64,000 bases of DNA from Curvibacter sp. GWA2_63_95 (GTDB taxonomy: Bacteria > Pseudomonadota > Gammaproteobacteria > Burkholderiales > Burkholderiaceae_C), in assembly GCA_001795455.1 (NCBI GenBank), contig MGPB01000008.1:124001-188000 (forward strand), read 5' to 3'. Under the pieces are notes generated by a model, which was not told the origin of the DNA, did no database searches, and saw nothing but the letters and a program-made list of their open reading frames with translations. The position numbers and the translations under genes are program-made. How positions within the stretch are numbered: position 1 is the first letter of the stretch; each line of letters begins with the position of its first letter. Positions 9,720-18,211 of this stretch are shown here, in pieces.

Positions 9720-10538
9720 ATGGTCAGCCCCCTCTTAGCCAAAGCCGCGCCCACGGGCCGCGAGATTGTCAACGTCACCCCCGAGCGCGCAGGCTGGACA
9801 CACGTGGGCTTCCGCGCAGTGCGCCTGGAAGCCGGTGCTATCGAAACAGTCGCTACCGGCGCACGCGAACTATGTGTGGTGGTGCTCACCGGCTCTGTGG
9901 ATGTGACGGTGGACGGCACCACCTATGCCAACCTCGGCACCCGCGACAGCGTGTTTGATGAAAAGTCGCCCGCCGCCGTCTATGTGCCTGCCGGCAAGAC
10001 GGTGACGCTGCGCGCCGTGCGCAACGCTGAAGTTGGCCTGTGCACCGCACCTAGCGATGCCAAAGACCGCGCCGTGCGTGTGCTCGACCCCGCCACCATG
10101 CGCCGCAGCGTGCGCGGCAAGGGCACCAACACCCGCTACGTGTGCGACATCCTGCCGCACGACGACCCCACTGCCGCCCACCTGCTGGTGGTGGAGGTGA
10201 TGACGCCTGCCAGCCACAGCAGCAGCTACCCGCCCCACAAGCACGATGTAGAGCAGCCGCCCGTGGAAACCTTGCTGGAAGAAACCTACTACCACCGCCT
10301 CAACCCGCCACAGGGCTTTGCCTTCCAGCGCGTCTACACCGACGACCGCAGCATCGACGAGGCTTGCGCCGTGGAGAACCACGACGTGGTCATGGTGCCC
10401 AAGGGCTACCACCCGGTGGTGGCACCGCACGGGTATGACTCGTACTACCTGAACGTGATGGCGGGCCCCAACCGCTTCTGGGTCTTCAAGAACGACCCCG
10501 CCCACGAATGGATGCTGGCCCCTGCCGCCAGCACCTGA
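9720..10538 (+). CDS. iolB: 5-Deoxy-glucuronate isomerase
   Basis: Cupin-fold isomerase (272 aa) that converts 5-deoxyglucuronate to 5-dehydro-2-deoxygluconate, the IolC substrate. The cupin metal site is seen in [14 protein letters not shown], followed by [15 protein letters not shown] and [13 protein letters not shown], all typical of IolB. AAAGGA stands upstream of the ATG, 18 bases after iolE. Bases 9837-9863 resemble the dispersed repeat family of this window, but the match is too weak to call. Confidence 0.94.
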   Translation: MVSPLLAKAAPTGREIVNVTPERAGWTHVGFRAVRLEAGAIETVATGARELCVVVLTGSVDVTVDGTTYANLGTRDSVFDEKSPAAVYVPAGKTVTLRAVRNAEVGLCTAPSDAKDRAVRVLDPATMRRSVRGKGTNTRYVCDILPHDDPTAAHLLVVEVMTPASHSSSYPPHKHDVEQPPVETLLEETYYHRLNPPQGFAFQRVYTDDRSIDEACAVENHDVVMVPKGYHPVVAPHGYDSYYLNVMAGPNRFWVFKNDPAHEWMLAPAAST

Positions 10539-10560
10539 ACCTTTTTTAGAAACACACTGC

Positions 10561-12075
10561 ATGTCCCAAGTTACCTCCATCGCCCACTACATCCACGGCC
10601 GGGTCACCCCTGGCACCAGCGGGCGCGCCCAGAATGTTTTCAACCCCGCCACTGGCCAGGTCACCGGCTCGGTGGCCCTGGCCAATGCGGCTGAGGTCGA
10701 TGCCGCCGTGGCTGCAGCCCAGGCCGCTTTTCCCAAGTGGGCCGACACGCCACCCATCCGCCGCGCGCGCATCCTGTTCAACTTCCTGCAGTTGTTGAAC
10801 GAGCACAAAGACGCGCTGGCCCGCATGATCACCGCCGAGCACGGCAAGGTGTTCACCGATGCGCAGGGCGAGGTGTCCCGCGGCATCGACATTGTCGAAT
10901 TCGCTTGTGGCATCCCCCAGCTGCTCAAGGGCGACTTCACCGACCAGGTCTCCACCGGCATCGACAACTGGACCCTGCGCCAGCCGCTGGGTGTGGTGGC
11001 TGGCATCACGCCGTTCAACTTCCCGGTCATGGTGCCCATGTGGATGTTTCCGGTGGCCATCGCGGCGGGCAACACCTTTGTGCTCAAGCCCAGCCCGATC
11101 GACCCGTCCGCCAGTCTCTTCATGGCTGACCTGCTCAAGCAAGCCGGCCTGCCCGATGGTGTGTTCAACGTCGTGCAGGGCGACAAAGAAGCCGTGGACG
11201 CACTGCTGGTGCACCCCGATGTGAAGGCCGTGAGCTTTGTGGGCTCCACGCCCATTGCCAACTACATCTACGAGACCGGCGCCCACCACGGCAAGCGTGT
11301 GCAGGCCCTGGGCGGCGCCAAGAACCACATGGTGGTCATGCCCGATGCAGATGTGGACCAGGTGGTGGACGCGCTCATTGGCGCGGGCTACGGCTCCGCC
11401 GGCGAGCGCTGCATGGCCATCAGCGTGGCGGTGCTGGTGGGTGATGTGGCGGACAAGGTCATCCCCAAGTTGCTTGCGCGCACCAAGACGCTCAAGGTGC
11501 TCAACGGCACCAACCTCGCGGCAGAAATGGGCCCCATCGTCACCCAAGCCGCGCATGCCCGCATCAGCGGCTACATCGACCTCGGCGTGCAAGAAGGCGC
11601 GAAGCTGCTGGCCGATGGTCGCGGTTTTGACGGCACACAGGCCGGTGAAGGCTGTGGCGATGGCTTCTGGCTGGGCGGCACGCTGTTCGACCACGTGACC
11701 CCCGAGATGCGCATCTACAAGGAAGAAATCTTCGGCCCCGTGCTGGCCTGCGTGCGTGTGCCCGACTTTGCCAAGGCGCTGCAGCTCATCAACGACCACG
11801 AGTTCGGCAACGGCGTGGCCTGCTTCACCCGCGACGGCAATGTGGCGCGCGAGTTCAGCCGCCGCGTGCAGGTGGGCATGGTGGGCATCAACGTGCCGAT
11901 TCCGGTGCCCATGGCCTGGCACGGCTTTGGTGGCTGGAAGAAGAGCCTGTTTGGTGACATGCACGCCTACGGCGAAGAGGGCGTGCGCTTCTACACCAAG
12001 CAAAAGTCCATCATGCAGCGCTGGCCCGAAAGCATTGGCAAGGGCGCCGAGTTTGTGATGCCGACCGCCAAGTAA
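10561..12075 (+). CDS. iolA: CoA-acylating methylmalonate-semialdehyde dehydrogenase
   Basis: Aldehyde dehydrogenase (504 aa) that turns malonate semialdehyde from the IolC/aldolase step into acetyl-CoA. The catalytic cysteine is C284 in [11 protein letters not shown], and the NAD-binding segment reads [14 protein letters not shown]. It is the last gene of the iol operon, followed by a repeat and a bidirectional terminator. The same enzyme could also serve valine breakdown (MmsA), but position favours the inositol role. Confidence 0.93.
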   Translation: MSQVTSIAHYIHGRVTPGTSGRAQNVFNPATGQVTGSVALANAAEVDAAVAAAQAAFPKWADTPPIRRARILFNFLQLLNEHKDALARMITAEHGKVFTDAQGEVSRGIDIVEFACGIPQLLKGDFTDQVSTGIDNWTLRQPLGVVAGITPFNFPVMVPMWMFPVAIAAGNTFVLKPSPIDPSASLFMADLLKQAGLPDGVFNVVQGDKEAVDALLVHPDVKAVSFVGSTPIANYIYETGAHHGKRVQALGGAKNHMVVMPDADVDQVVDALIGAGYGSAGERCMAISVAVLVGDVADKVIPKLLARTKTLKVLNGTNLAAEMGPIVTQAAHARISGYIDLGVQEGAKLLADGRGFDGTQAGEGCGDGFWLGGTLFDHVTPEMRIYKEEIFGPVLACVRVPDFAKALQLINDHEFGNGVACFTRDGNVAREFSRRVQVGMVGINVPIPVPMAWHGFGGWKKSLFGDMHAYGEEGVRFYTKQKSIMQRWPESIGKGAEFVMPTAK

Positions 12076-12141
12076 TTGAAGCATCAAAGTGGCCTCTAGT
12101 GAACACGGAATGTGCGCAAGCAGCTACTAAAACCATAGCAA
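12076..12141 (-). repeat. Dispersed repeat family A, copy 1
   Basis: Read on the minus strand it contains TTGCTAT, TAGCTGCTTGCGCA and CTAGAGGCC in the order shared with the other copies. It directly follows the iolA stop codon and runs into the terminator. Confidence 0.75.
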
Positions 12142-12168
12142 AAAGACCGGCTTTAAGCCGGTCTTTTT
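12138..12168. terminator. Bidirectional terminator between iolA and the dioxygenase gene
   Basis: AAAAGACCGGC and GCCGGTCTTTT pair across a TTTAA loop, with an A run on the left and a T run on the right. It can end transcription of iolA from the left and of the converging dioxygenase gene from the right. Confidence 0.88.
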
Positions 12169-12201
12169 GTTGGTGGCTCCCGCCGGTGCAGGCGGGGGCG
12201 C

Positions 12202-13377
12202 TCAGGTCAGGCGCTTGAGGGCTAGCCCGTCCAGCTGGGCAGCCAGTTGCTCGGGGCTCCAGCCTTCTTGCAGCGCGCGGCGCACCCAGGCCTGTGGGCT
12301 CTCGGGGGCCAGTCCACCCAGGGGCGGGTCGCGGTCCAGGTTGGTGGGGAAGGCGTAGCCCTCGCTGCTGGCGGCGATGGCGTGGTGGGCGCCCGCAGTG
12401 TCCAGCGCGCCGCTGCGCAGCAGGCTTTGCAGGTGGGGGTAAAGGGCGCGTGTCATGCGGTCGCGGTCCACCGACTCCATGGTCCGCCCGAAGGCTGACG
12501 ACACCTGCAGCAAATTGGCCATGCGCTGGATGCCGGCCGAGCGGTTGTCCCCCGCCGCGTGCAGCAGCGCGGGGTTGAAGAACACCGCATCCCCCTTGCG
12601 CAGCGGCAGTTGCACCCGGTGCGCGGCAAAGTAGTCTTTGAACGCCGGGTTGTCGGCCACGAGGTAGCCGTGGCGGTACTTGTGCGAGTGCGGAAGGTAG
12701 AGCGTGGGCCCGCTCTCCAGCGGCATGTCCACATGCGCTACGGCACCTTGCAGGGTCAGCAGGGGTGAGAGGCGGTGCACATGCGCCGGGTAGCGTTCGG
12801 CCTGCGCAGCGGTGCAAAAGCCCAGGTGATAGTCGCGGTGGGGCGTTTGTGCGCCGCCGCCGGGGCGCACGTTATTGACTTGCGAGGTGACTTGATAGGC
12901 CGGGCCCAGCCAGGCCTCGCTGGCCAGGGCGATCATGTCGTTGGCGTAGTAGCGGGCAAAGAGGGCGGGGTCCAGCAGGCACAGCTTTTCGAGTGCGTTC
13001 CAAATACGGTCGTTCGCGCCGGGTTTTGCGAAGTGGTCGCCCCCGCTGCCGTGGATGCGCTCTTGGGCGATCAGGTCAAAGAAGCACGCCGTCACCGCAT
13101 CCAACACGCCCTGGTCCGCCACGGCGCCTTGCAGCACCAGAATGCCCGGCCCGTCTTCCCACACCCAGGCCCATTCCTGCAGCAGCGTGTCGCGCTGGGC
13201 GGCATCCTGCGCCAGTCGGGTACGCTGGGCCTGGCAGTCGTACACCGGCACGCCCTGTGTCACGGCCGTGGCCAGCGGGCAGTCGTTGGGCGTGGTGGGA
13301 GTTTGCAGCAGGGCGTGCAGGTCTGCGAGCTGTGCATCCTGCGCGCGCAGCCGGCGTGGGTGGGGGGTATGTGCCAT
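12202..13377 (-). CDS. Phytanoyl-CoA dioxygenase (PhyH) family protein
   Basis: Predicted Fe(II)/2-oxoglutarate-dependent oxygenase (391 aa). The iron-binding facial triad is visible as TPHRDYHLGF (HxD) and the distal histidine in FFNPALLHAAGDNRS. The reading frame stays open far upstream, but that part shadows the divergent regulator, so the ATG at 13377 is used. It is divergent from a LacI-type regulator, which probably controls it. The substrate is unknown; the family hydroxylates many small molecules, and PhyH genes with LacI regulators beside sugar loci suggest a polyol or osmolyte, which is speculation. Confidence 0.8.
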   Translation of the reverse strand: MAHTPHPRRLRAQDAQLADLHALLQTPTTPNDCPLATAVTQGVPVYDCQAQRTRLAQDAAQRDTLLQEWAWVWEDGPGILVLQGAVADQGVLDAVTACFFDLIAQERIHGSGGDHFAKPGANDRIWNALEKLCLLDPALFARYYANDMIALASEAWLGPAYQVTSQVNNVRPGGGAQTPHRDYHLGFCTAAQAERYPAHVHRLSPLLTLQGAVAHVDMPLESGPTLYLPHSHKYRHGYLVADNPAFKDYFAAHRVQLPLRKGDAVFFNPALLHAAGDNRSAGIQRMANLLQVSSAFGRTMESVDRDRMTRALYPHLQSLLRSGALDTAGAHHAIAASSEGYAFPTNLDRDPPLGGLAPESPQAWVRRALQEGWSPEQLAAQLDGLALKRLT

Positions 13378-13436
13378 GGGGTTTCCGATCCAGAGGGTGG
13401 ACGCAGTGTAGGTTCGGGGTGCGTTCTTCTGGGCCC

Positions 13437-13458
13437 AAAAACACCTCAAAAACACCTC
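13437..13458. repeat. Tandem 11-bp repeat in the dioxygenase/LacI intergenic region
   Basis: AAAAACACCTC occurs twice head to tail between the two divergent starts. It may be a binding site for the adjacent regulator or simple slippage. No clear palindromic LacI operator was found in the 156-base region. Confidence 0.35.
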
Positions 13459-13533
13459 AGAAAGAAGCACGAAACCACGCACAATCGGCCGCTGTACCGG
13501 GCCTGCCGTGCGGCCCGAAAACCCAGGAGCGCC

Positions 13534-14565
13534 ATGGCCCACACCTTTGCAATGAAAGAGCTCGCGCTGCAGGCGGGCGTGAGCCTGGCCACGGTGGACC
13601 GGGTGCTGCACCGCAGGCCCGGTGTGCACCCGAGTACCCAGCGCCGTGTCGAGCAAGCCCACGCCGAGTTGCAGCGCCAGCAGCAACAGCTGGGCCTCAA
13701 GGGCCGGCGCTTCCTGATCGATCTGGTGATGGAGGCGCCGGTGCGCTTCAGCCGCATCGTGCGCGACGCCCTGGGTCTGGCCATGCGCCGCACGCAGCCC
13801 GCCGTCTTCCGGGCGCGGGACCATCTTGCCGAAACCATGCGTGTGCCCGACATGGTGGCCGTGCTGGACTGCATTGCCCGCCGGGGCAGCCACGGCGTGC
13901 TGCTCAAGGCGCCCGATGTACCGGCGATTGCGCAGGCGGTGGAGCGTCTGCAGTCCCGCGGCATCCCGGTGGTGACGCTTGTGACCGATGTGCAGACGGC
14001 CCACCCGCACAGCTACGTGGGCCTGGACAACCGCAGCGCCGGCCAGACAGCGGCGTACCTGATGCACCAGTGGCTGGGCGCGGGCCCGGTGGATGTGCTG
14101 GTGTCCAGCAGCGGGCAACGATTTCAGGGGGAAGAGGCGCGCATCCACGCCTTTGCCGAGGCGCTGGCGCACAGCAGGCCGTCTTGCAAGGTGCATGTGC
14201 TGGACGCGGGCCAGGGCCTGCACGGCCCCACCGTGGCAGCCGTGGGGCGCCTGCTGGCCGGGCAGCCTGCCGTTGCCGCGGCGTATTCGGTGGGGGGCGC
14301 GAATGCCGCCATACTCGCCGCCTTCGACAAGGCTGGCCGGCCCTGCCGCCCCTTCATTGGCCACGATCTGGACGAGGACAACCTCGCGCTGCTGGCGTCG
14401 GGGCGCCTGTCCGCTGTCTTGCACCATGACCTGCACCACGACTTGCACATGGCCTGCCTGCAGTTCATGCAGGCCCAGGGTGCACTGCCCGGAACGCACA
14501 CCGCCCAGCGCTCCAATGTCGAGGTGGTCACTCCGTTCAACCTGCCGGCCGCTTTAGCCTGCTAA
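13534..14565 (+). CDS. LacI-family transcriptional regulator
   Basis: DNA-binding regulator (343 aa). The N-terminal LacI helix-turn-helix is MKELALQAGVSLATVDRVLH, followed by the hinge region and a periplasmic-binding-protein-like sensor (residues about 65-335) with the loop GLDNRSAGQTAAYL. The start at 13534 is preceded by AGGAG; the longer open frame upstream overlaps the dioxygenase gene and is rejected. Divergent arrangement suggests control of the PhyH-family gene. It might also act on the inositol genes, whose regulator is not otherwise found here. The sensor domain implies a sugar-like effector. Confidence 0.85.
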   Translation: MAHTFAMKELALQAGVSLATVDRVLHRRPGVHPSTQRRVEQAHAELQRQQQQLGLKGRRFLIDLVMEAPVRFSRIVRDALGLAMRRTQPAVFRARDHLAETMRVPDMVAVLDCIARRGSHGVLLKAPDVPAIAQAVERLQSRGIPVVTLVTDVQTAHPHSYVGLDNRSAGQTAAYLMHQWLGAGPVDVLVSSSGQRFQGEEARIHAFAEALAHSRPSCKVHVLDAGQGLHGPTVAAVGRLLAGQPAVAAAYSVGGANAAILAAFDKAGRPCRPFIGHDLDEDNLALLASGRLSAVLHHDLHHDLHMACLQFMQAQGALPGTHTAQRSNVEVVTPFNLPAALAC

Positions 14566-14579
14566 TGGGTCGATGGACC

Positions 14580-14623
14580 CCGCAGCTATTGCGCAAGGAG
14601 CTACTGATTTGATAGCAAATTGA
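14580..14623 (-). repeat. Dispersed repeat family A, copy 2
   Basis: On the minus strand it reads TTTGCTATCAAATCAGTAGC followed by TCCTTGCGCAA, matching the left half of the family. It lies between the converging LacI and GntR genes. Confidence 0.7.
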
Positions 14624-14650
14624 GGCGCGGAAGCAGCCAGCCGTCGAGCT

Positions 14651-15313
14651 TCATTTCCGTTTACGCTCGCCGCAGGCAGCCCGCAAAAACTGGCCGGCTA
14701 CAAAGATGTCGCGCTCTACCGCGCGGCGCACGGCGGCGCTGTCGCGTTGCAGCAGGGCTTGCACCAGGTCGTCGTGGGCGTCGTTGAGCACGGCGCTGGC
14801 TGCGGGGGTGTCAAACAGGCGGTTGGAGATGGGGCCAGCGCGCAGCCACAGGGTGTCGATCAGCTGAAACAGCAGGGGTGAGCCCGCTGCCTTGTAGAGC
14901 AGCACATGGAAGTCTTCGTTGATGTCCAGGTAGCGCTTGGCGTCGCCGGCTTGCAAGGCGGCGGCCATGTCGGCGCTCCAGCCTTGCAGGGTGGCAATCT
15001 GCGTGGCATCCAGCCGCAGGCAGCCGCGCTCGGCGGCTTCGCCCTCCAGCAGCATGCGCATCTGCAGCAGGTCATCAAACTCCGGCAGCGAGAGGCGGGG
15101 CACAGTGACCCCGGCGTTGGGCACGTTGAGGAGGGCGCCCTCGGCGGCCAGTCGCTGCAAGGCGGCGCGTACCGGCATCTGGCCCACGCCCATGTCGGCC
15201 GCCACGTTGCGGATCTTGAGCCGCTCGCCGGGCAGAAAGCGGCCCACGGTGATCCATTGCCGCAGGGTGGTGTAGACGCGGTCCTGGTCGGTGCTGGTGG
15301 GGGTTTCGCTCAT
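14651..15313 (-). CDS. GntR-family regulator, FadR/FCD type
   Basis: Regulator of 220 aa. It has an N-terminal winged helix (RLKIRNVAADMGVGQMPVRA) and a C-terminal all-helical FCD ligand domain (residues about 80-210). Its ATG overlaps the aminotransferase stop by four bases (ATGA), so it is the third gene of that operon and probably autoregulatory. The perfect palindrome at 18079-18098 in front of the operon has FadR-subfamily form and is the best candidate operator. Confidence 0.87.
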   Translation of the reverse strand: MSETPTSTDQDRVYTTLRQWITVGRFLPGERLKIRNVAADMGVGQMPVRAALQRLAAEGALLNVPNAGVTVPRLSLPEFDDLLQMRMLLEGEAAERGCLRLDATQIATLQGWSADMAAALQAGDAKRYLDINEDFHVLLYKAAGSPLLFQLIDTLWLRAGPISNRLFDTPAASAVLNDAHDDLVQALLQRDSAAVRRAVERDIFVAGQFLRAACGERKRK

Positions 15314-16677
15314 GGGGCGATAGTGTCCACCACAAAACTATCCATGGCGGCCACCAGCCGGTCCACATCGTCGGCCGTGGTGTCGGGGCACACCAACATC
15401 ATGTTGTGAAAGGGCGTAATCACCAGGCCCCTGTTCAGCAGGTAGAGGTGGATGTTCTGCTCCAGCGCGGGGTTGAGGATGGCGTCCGCCTCGCTGCCAT
15501 TGCGTGGCGGCGTGGGTGTGAACTGGAACTCGGTGCGCGCGCCGATTTGTGTCACACACCAGCCCAGGCTGTGGCGCGTTATCAGGGCGCGCAGGCCATC
15601 CGCCAAGCGTGTAGCCAGCGTGAACATGTGGGCGTAGGCCGCCTCCGTCATCACCTCAGCCAGGTTGGCACGCATGGCGGCCATGGTCAGCAGGTTGGCG
15701 GTGAGCGTGGTGCCTATGCCGCTGTGGCCGGGCGGGGCCTTGCGCTTGGCAGCCTCGGCGCGGGCTGCTGCGTCAGCGCTAAAGCCATACACCGCACACG
15801 GCACGCCACCAGCCACCGGCTTGCCTAGCACCAGCAGGTCCGGCTGCAGGCCGTGGGCGCGGGTGTAGCCGCCGGGCCCGGTGCTGATGGTGTGCGTCTC
15901 GTCGATCAGCAGCAGCGTGCCGTAGCGGCGGCACAGGGCCTGTGCGGCTTCCCAAAAGCCGGGCTCGGGCAGCACCATGCCAATGTTGGTCATGGCCGGC
16001 TCGGCCAGCAGGCAGGCCACCTGGCCGTCGGCCAGCGCAGCCTCCAGCGCCACCAGGTCGTTGAACTCCACGCTGCGCGTGGTGCGGGTGATGTCTGCCA
16101 CCTGGCCCAGCAGGCTGTCGCGCGTACGGGGCTGGCCATCCACCAGGTCCACAAATACGTCGTCCACCGTGCCGTGGTAGCAGCCATTGAAGATCAGCAC
16201 CTGCGTGCGCCCAGTGAGCGCGCGTGCCCAGCGGATGGCAAAGCGGTTGGCGTCCGACGCCGACAGCGCAAACTGCCACACCGGCAGGCCGAAGCGGCGG
16301 GCCAGCTCCTCGGCCACCCACACGCCGTCTTCGCCGGGCAGCATGGTGGTAATGCCTTGTGCCCCTTGTGTGGCAATGGCGCGTGCCACGGCCGGCGGGC
16401 TGTGGCCAAACATGGCGCCCGTGTCGCCCAGGCAAAAGTCCGCATAGCGGTGGCCATCGGCATCCGTGAGGCATGCGCCCTGCGCGTGCGCCAGGTGCAG
16501 CGGGAAGGGGGTGGACCAGTCGCTCATCCAGTGCAGGGGCACACCAAACATCAGGTGCTGGGCAGCCCGTTTTGAGAGGGCGTGGGATGCGGGGTTGGCG
16601 GCCGCGTAGGCAGCGCGCTCGCGCTCGCGCACGGCGGCCAGGCGTTGCGGGTCCAGGTGGCGAAAAGTCGGTGTCAT
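15310..16677 (-). CDS. Class III aminotransferase (glutamate-1-semialdehyde mutase-like)
   Basis: PLP-dependent aminotransferase (455 aa). The cofactor aspartate is in LLLIDETHTIS and the Schiff-base lysine in LVLGKPVAGG. NGCYHGTVDD is the conserved phosphate-side loop. A longer open frame upstream would run into the ligase gene, so the ATG at 16677, 15 bases after the ligase stop, is used. It is the middle gene of a ligase-aminotransferase-GntR operon. By analogy with polyamine degradation it may deaminate an omega-amino compound; substrate unproven. The chromosomal hemL proper is usually elsewhere. Confidence 0.85.
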   Translation of the reverse strand: MTPTFRHLDPQRLAAVRERERAAYAAANPASHALSKRAAQHLMFGVPLHWMSDWSTPFPLHLAHAQGACLTDADGHRYADFCLGDTGAMFGHSPPAVARAIATQGAQGITTMLPGEDGVWVAEELARRFGLPVWQFALSASDANRFAIRWARALTGRTQVLIFNGCYHGTVDDVFVDLVDGQPRTRDSLLGQVADITRTTRSVEFNDLVALEAALADGQVACLLAEPAMTNIGMVLPEPGFWEAAQALCRRYGTLLLIDETHTISTGPGGYTRAHGLQPDLLVLGKPVAGGVPCAVYGFSADAAARAEAAKRKAPPGHSGIGTTLTANLLTMAAMRANLAEVMTEAAYAHMFTLATRLADGLRALITRHSLGWCVTQIGARTEFQFTPTPPRNGSEADAILNPALEQNIHLYLLNRGLVITPFHNMMLVCPDTTADDVDRLVAAMDSFVVDTIAP

Positions 16678-16691
16678 GGCACGGCCCCCGT

Positions 16692-18032
16692 TTACACCAG
16701 CAACAGCAGGTGTTCGCGCTCCCACGAGCTGATCACGCGGTTGTAGGTGGCGTACTCCAGCTCTTTCACGGCGCAAAAGGCGTCCACAAAACCGGCGCCC
16801 AGCACCTCGCGCATGGGCTCGCAGCTGCGCATGGAGGCAATGGCGTCTTCCAGGTGGCGGGGTAGCTCGTGGCTCACGTTCCAGGCGCTGTCGGTGGTGG
16901 GGGCGCTGGGTGTCAGGCCCTGGGTCATGCCCAGGTAGCAGCAGGCCAGCGTGGCCGCCATGGCGAGGTAGGGGTTCACGTCCACGCCGGGCACCCGGTT
17001 TTCTATCCGCCGGTTGGCGGGGCTGGACTTGGGAATGCGGATGCCGCAGGTGCGGTTGTCATGCCCCCAGCGCACATTGATGGGCGCCGACATAAAGGGC
17101 GAGAGCCGCCGGTATGAGTTCACATACGGTGCAAACATGGGCATCAGCTGCGGAATGTAGGCCTGCAGCCCCGCAATGCACTGGCCAAACAGCGGGCTGG
17201 CCGAGCCATCGGGCAGGCTGAAGATGTTGTGGCCCTTGGCATCCAGAATGCTCTGGTGGATGTGCATGGCGCTGCCCGGCTCCTGCTCCATGGGCTTGGC
17301 CATGAAGGTGGCAAAAATGCCGTGGCGCAGCGCTGTCTCGCGCACGGTGCGCTTGAACAAAAACACCCGGTCCGCCAGGTCCAGCGCATTGCCGTGGCTG
17401 AAGTTGATCTCCATCTGGCCGGGGCCGGCCTCGTGGATCAGCGTCTCCACGCCCAGGTTGTGCTGCTGGCAAAAGCTGGACAGCTCCATGAAGAAGGGGT
17501 CGAAGTCGTTGACCGCGTCGATGGAATAACTCTGCCGCCCCGCCTCGGGCTTGCCGGAGCGGCCCAGCGGCGGCTGCAGCGGCTCGTGCGGGTTCTGCTG
17601 GCGCGCCACCAGGTAGAACTCCATCTCGGGCGCCACCACCGGCGTCCAGCCTCGCGCCTCATACAGTTTGAGCACCCGGCGCAGCACGCCGCGCGGCGAG
17701 ATTTGCACCGGGCTGCCGTCCCACTCCTGGCAGTCGTGGATCACCACCGCCACCGGCTCGGCAGCCCAGGGCACCACACGCACGGTGCTCACATCGGGCA
17801 GGCACACCATGTCGGGGTCGGTGTCGCCCACATAGGGGCCGTTGTCCGGCTGCTGGCCATTCACGGTGTTCAGCAGCACGCTTTTGGGAATGCGCATTTC
17901 GCCCGCTGCCAAAAACAGGTCGCGCGGCAGGATCTTGCCGCGCGCAATGCCCGTCATGTCGGGGATGACGCACTCCACCTCGTGGATGCGGTGCTGGGTC
18001 AAAAAAGCTTCGATGGTGCTGGGGGTGGACAT
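16692..18032 (-). CDS. Glutamine synthetase-like gamma-glutamyl ligase (PuuA-type)
   Basis: Glutamine synthetase family ligase (446 aa). The catalytic core is visible in APEMEFYLV, GPGQMEINFSHGNALD, SAMHIHQSI and a C-terminal IPKSSPANRRIENRVPG. The insert around YSIDAVNDFDPFF and the length resemble gamma-glutamylpolyamine synthetases rather than GlnA, and the adenylylation-site region of GlnA is not recognised. The product would be a gamma-glutamyl amide of an amine. It is the first gene of the operon. The divergent MFS gene could import the amine. Confidence 0.85.
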   Translation of the reverse strand: MSTPSTIEAFLTQHRIHEVECVIPDMTGIARGKILPRDLFLAAGEMRIPKSVLLNTVNGQQPDNGPYVGDTDPDMVCLPDVSTVRVVPWAAEPVAVVIHDCQEWDGSPVQISPRGVLRRVLKLYEARGWTPVVAPEMEFYLVARQQNPHEPLQPPLGRSGKPEAGRQSYSIDAVNDFDPFFMELSSFCQQHNLGVETLIHEAGPGQMEINFSHGNALDLADRVFLFKRTVRETALRHGIFATFMAKPMEQEPGSAMHIHQSILDAKGHNIFSLPDGSASPLFGQCIAGLQAYIPQLMPMFAPYVNSYRRLSPFMSAPINVRWGHDNRTCGIRIPKSSPANRRIENRVPGVDVNPYLAMAATLACCYLGMTQGLTPSAPTTDSAWNVSHELPRHLEDAIASMRSCEPMREVLGAGFVDAFCAVKELEYATYNRVISSWEREHLLLLV

Positions 18033-18078
18033 GGGTGTGGCCGGGAGTGGAGATGGCCAAATTCTAGTGCGGAGCTTT

Positions 18079-18144
18079 ATATTTGTGATCACAAATATGC
18101 GAATTACCTGCATTGACGAGTGAAAATGCTCTCTTGTGATCGAA
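18079..18144. promoter_or_regulatory. Perfect 20-bp palindrome, probable GntR operator, plus half-site
   Basis: ATATTTGTGATCACAAATAT (18079-18098) is a perfect palindrome in the ligase/MFS intergenic region. A partial copy TTGTGATCGAAA follows at 18134. TTGTGATCACAA fits FadR-subfamily GntR operators, and the operon encodes such a regulator, so both divergent transcripts are probably repressed by it. Confidence 0.7.
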
Positions 18145-18211
18145 AGATGGGTGCGCTGACTCGGGTTTGCCGGCCGGATAGACTCCCACCCCGCCTCCTG
18201 TGTTTTGTTCC

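Noticed and set aside
9837..9863. A repeat copy inside iolB
   Set aside because: About 21 of 27 bases match copy 2, but the encoded residues fit an ordinary cupin strand, so chance or codon use is enough.
13378..14499. Extension of the dioxygenase gene into the LacI gene
   Set aside because: The upstream part is a mirror of the regulator, and the conserved N-terminus begins at 13377.
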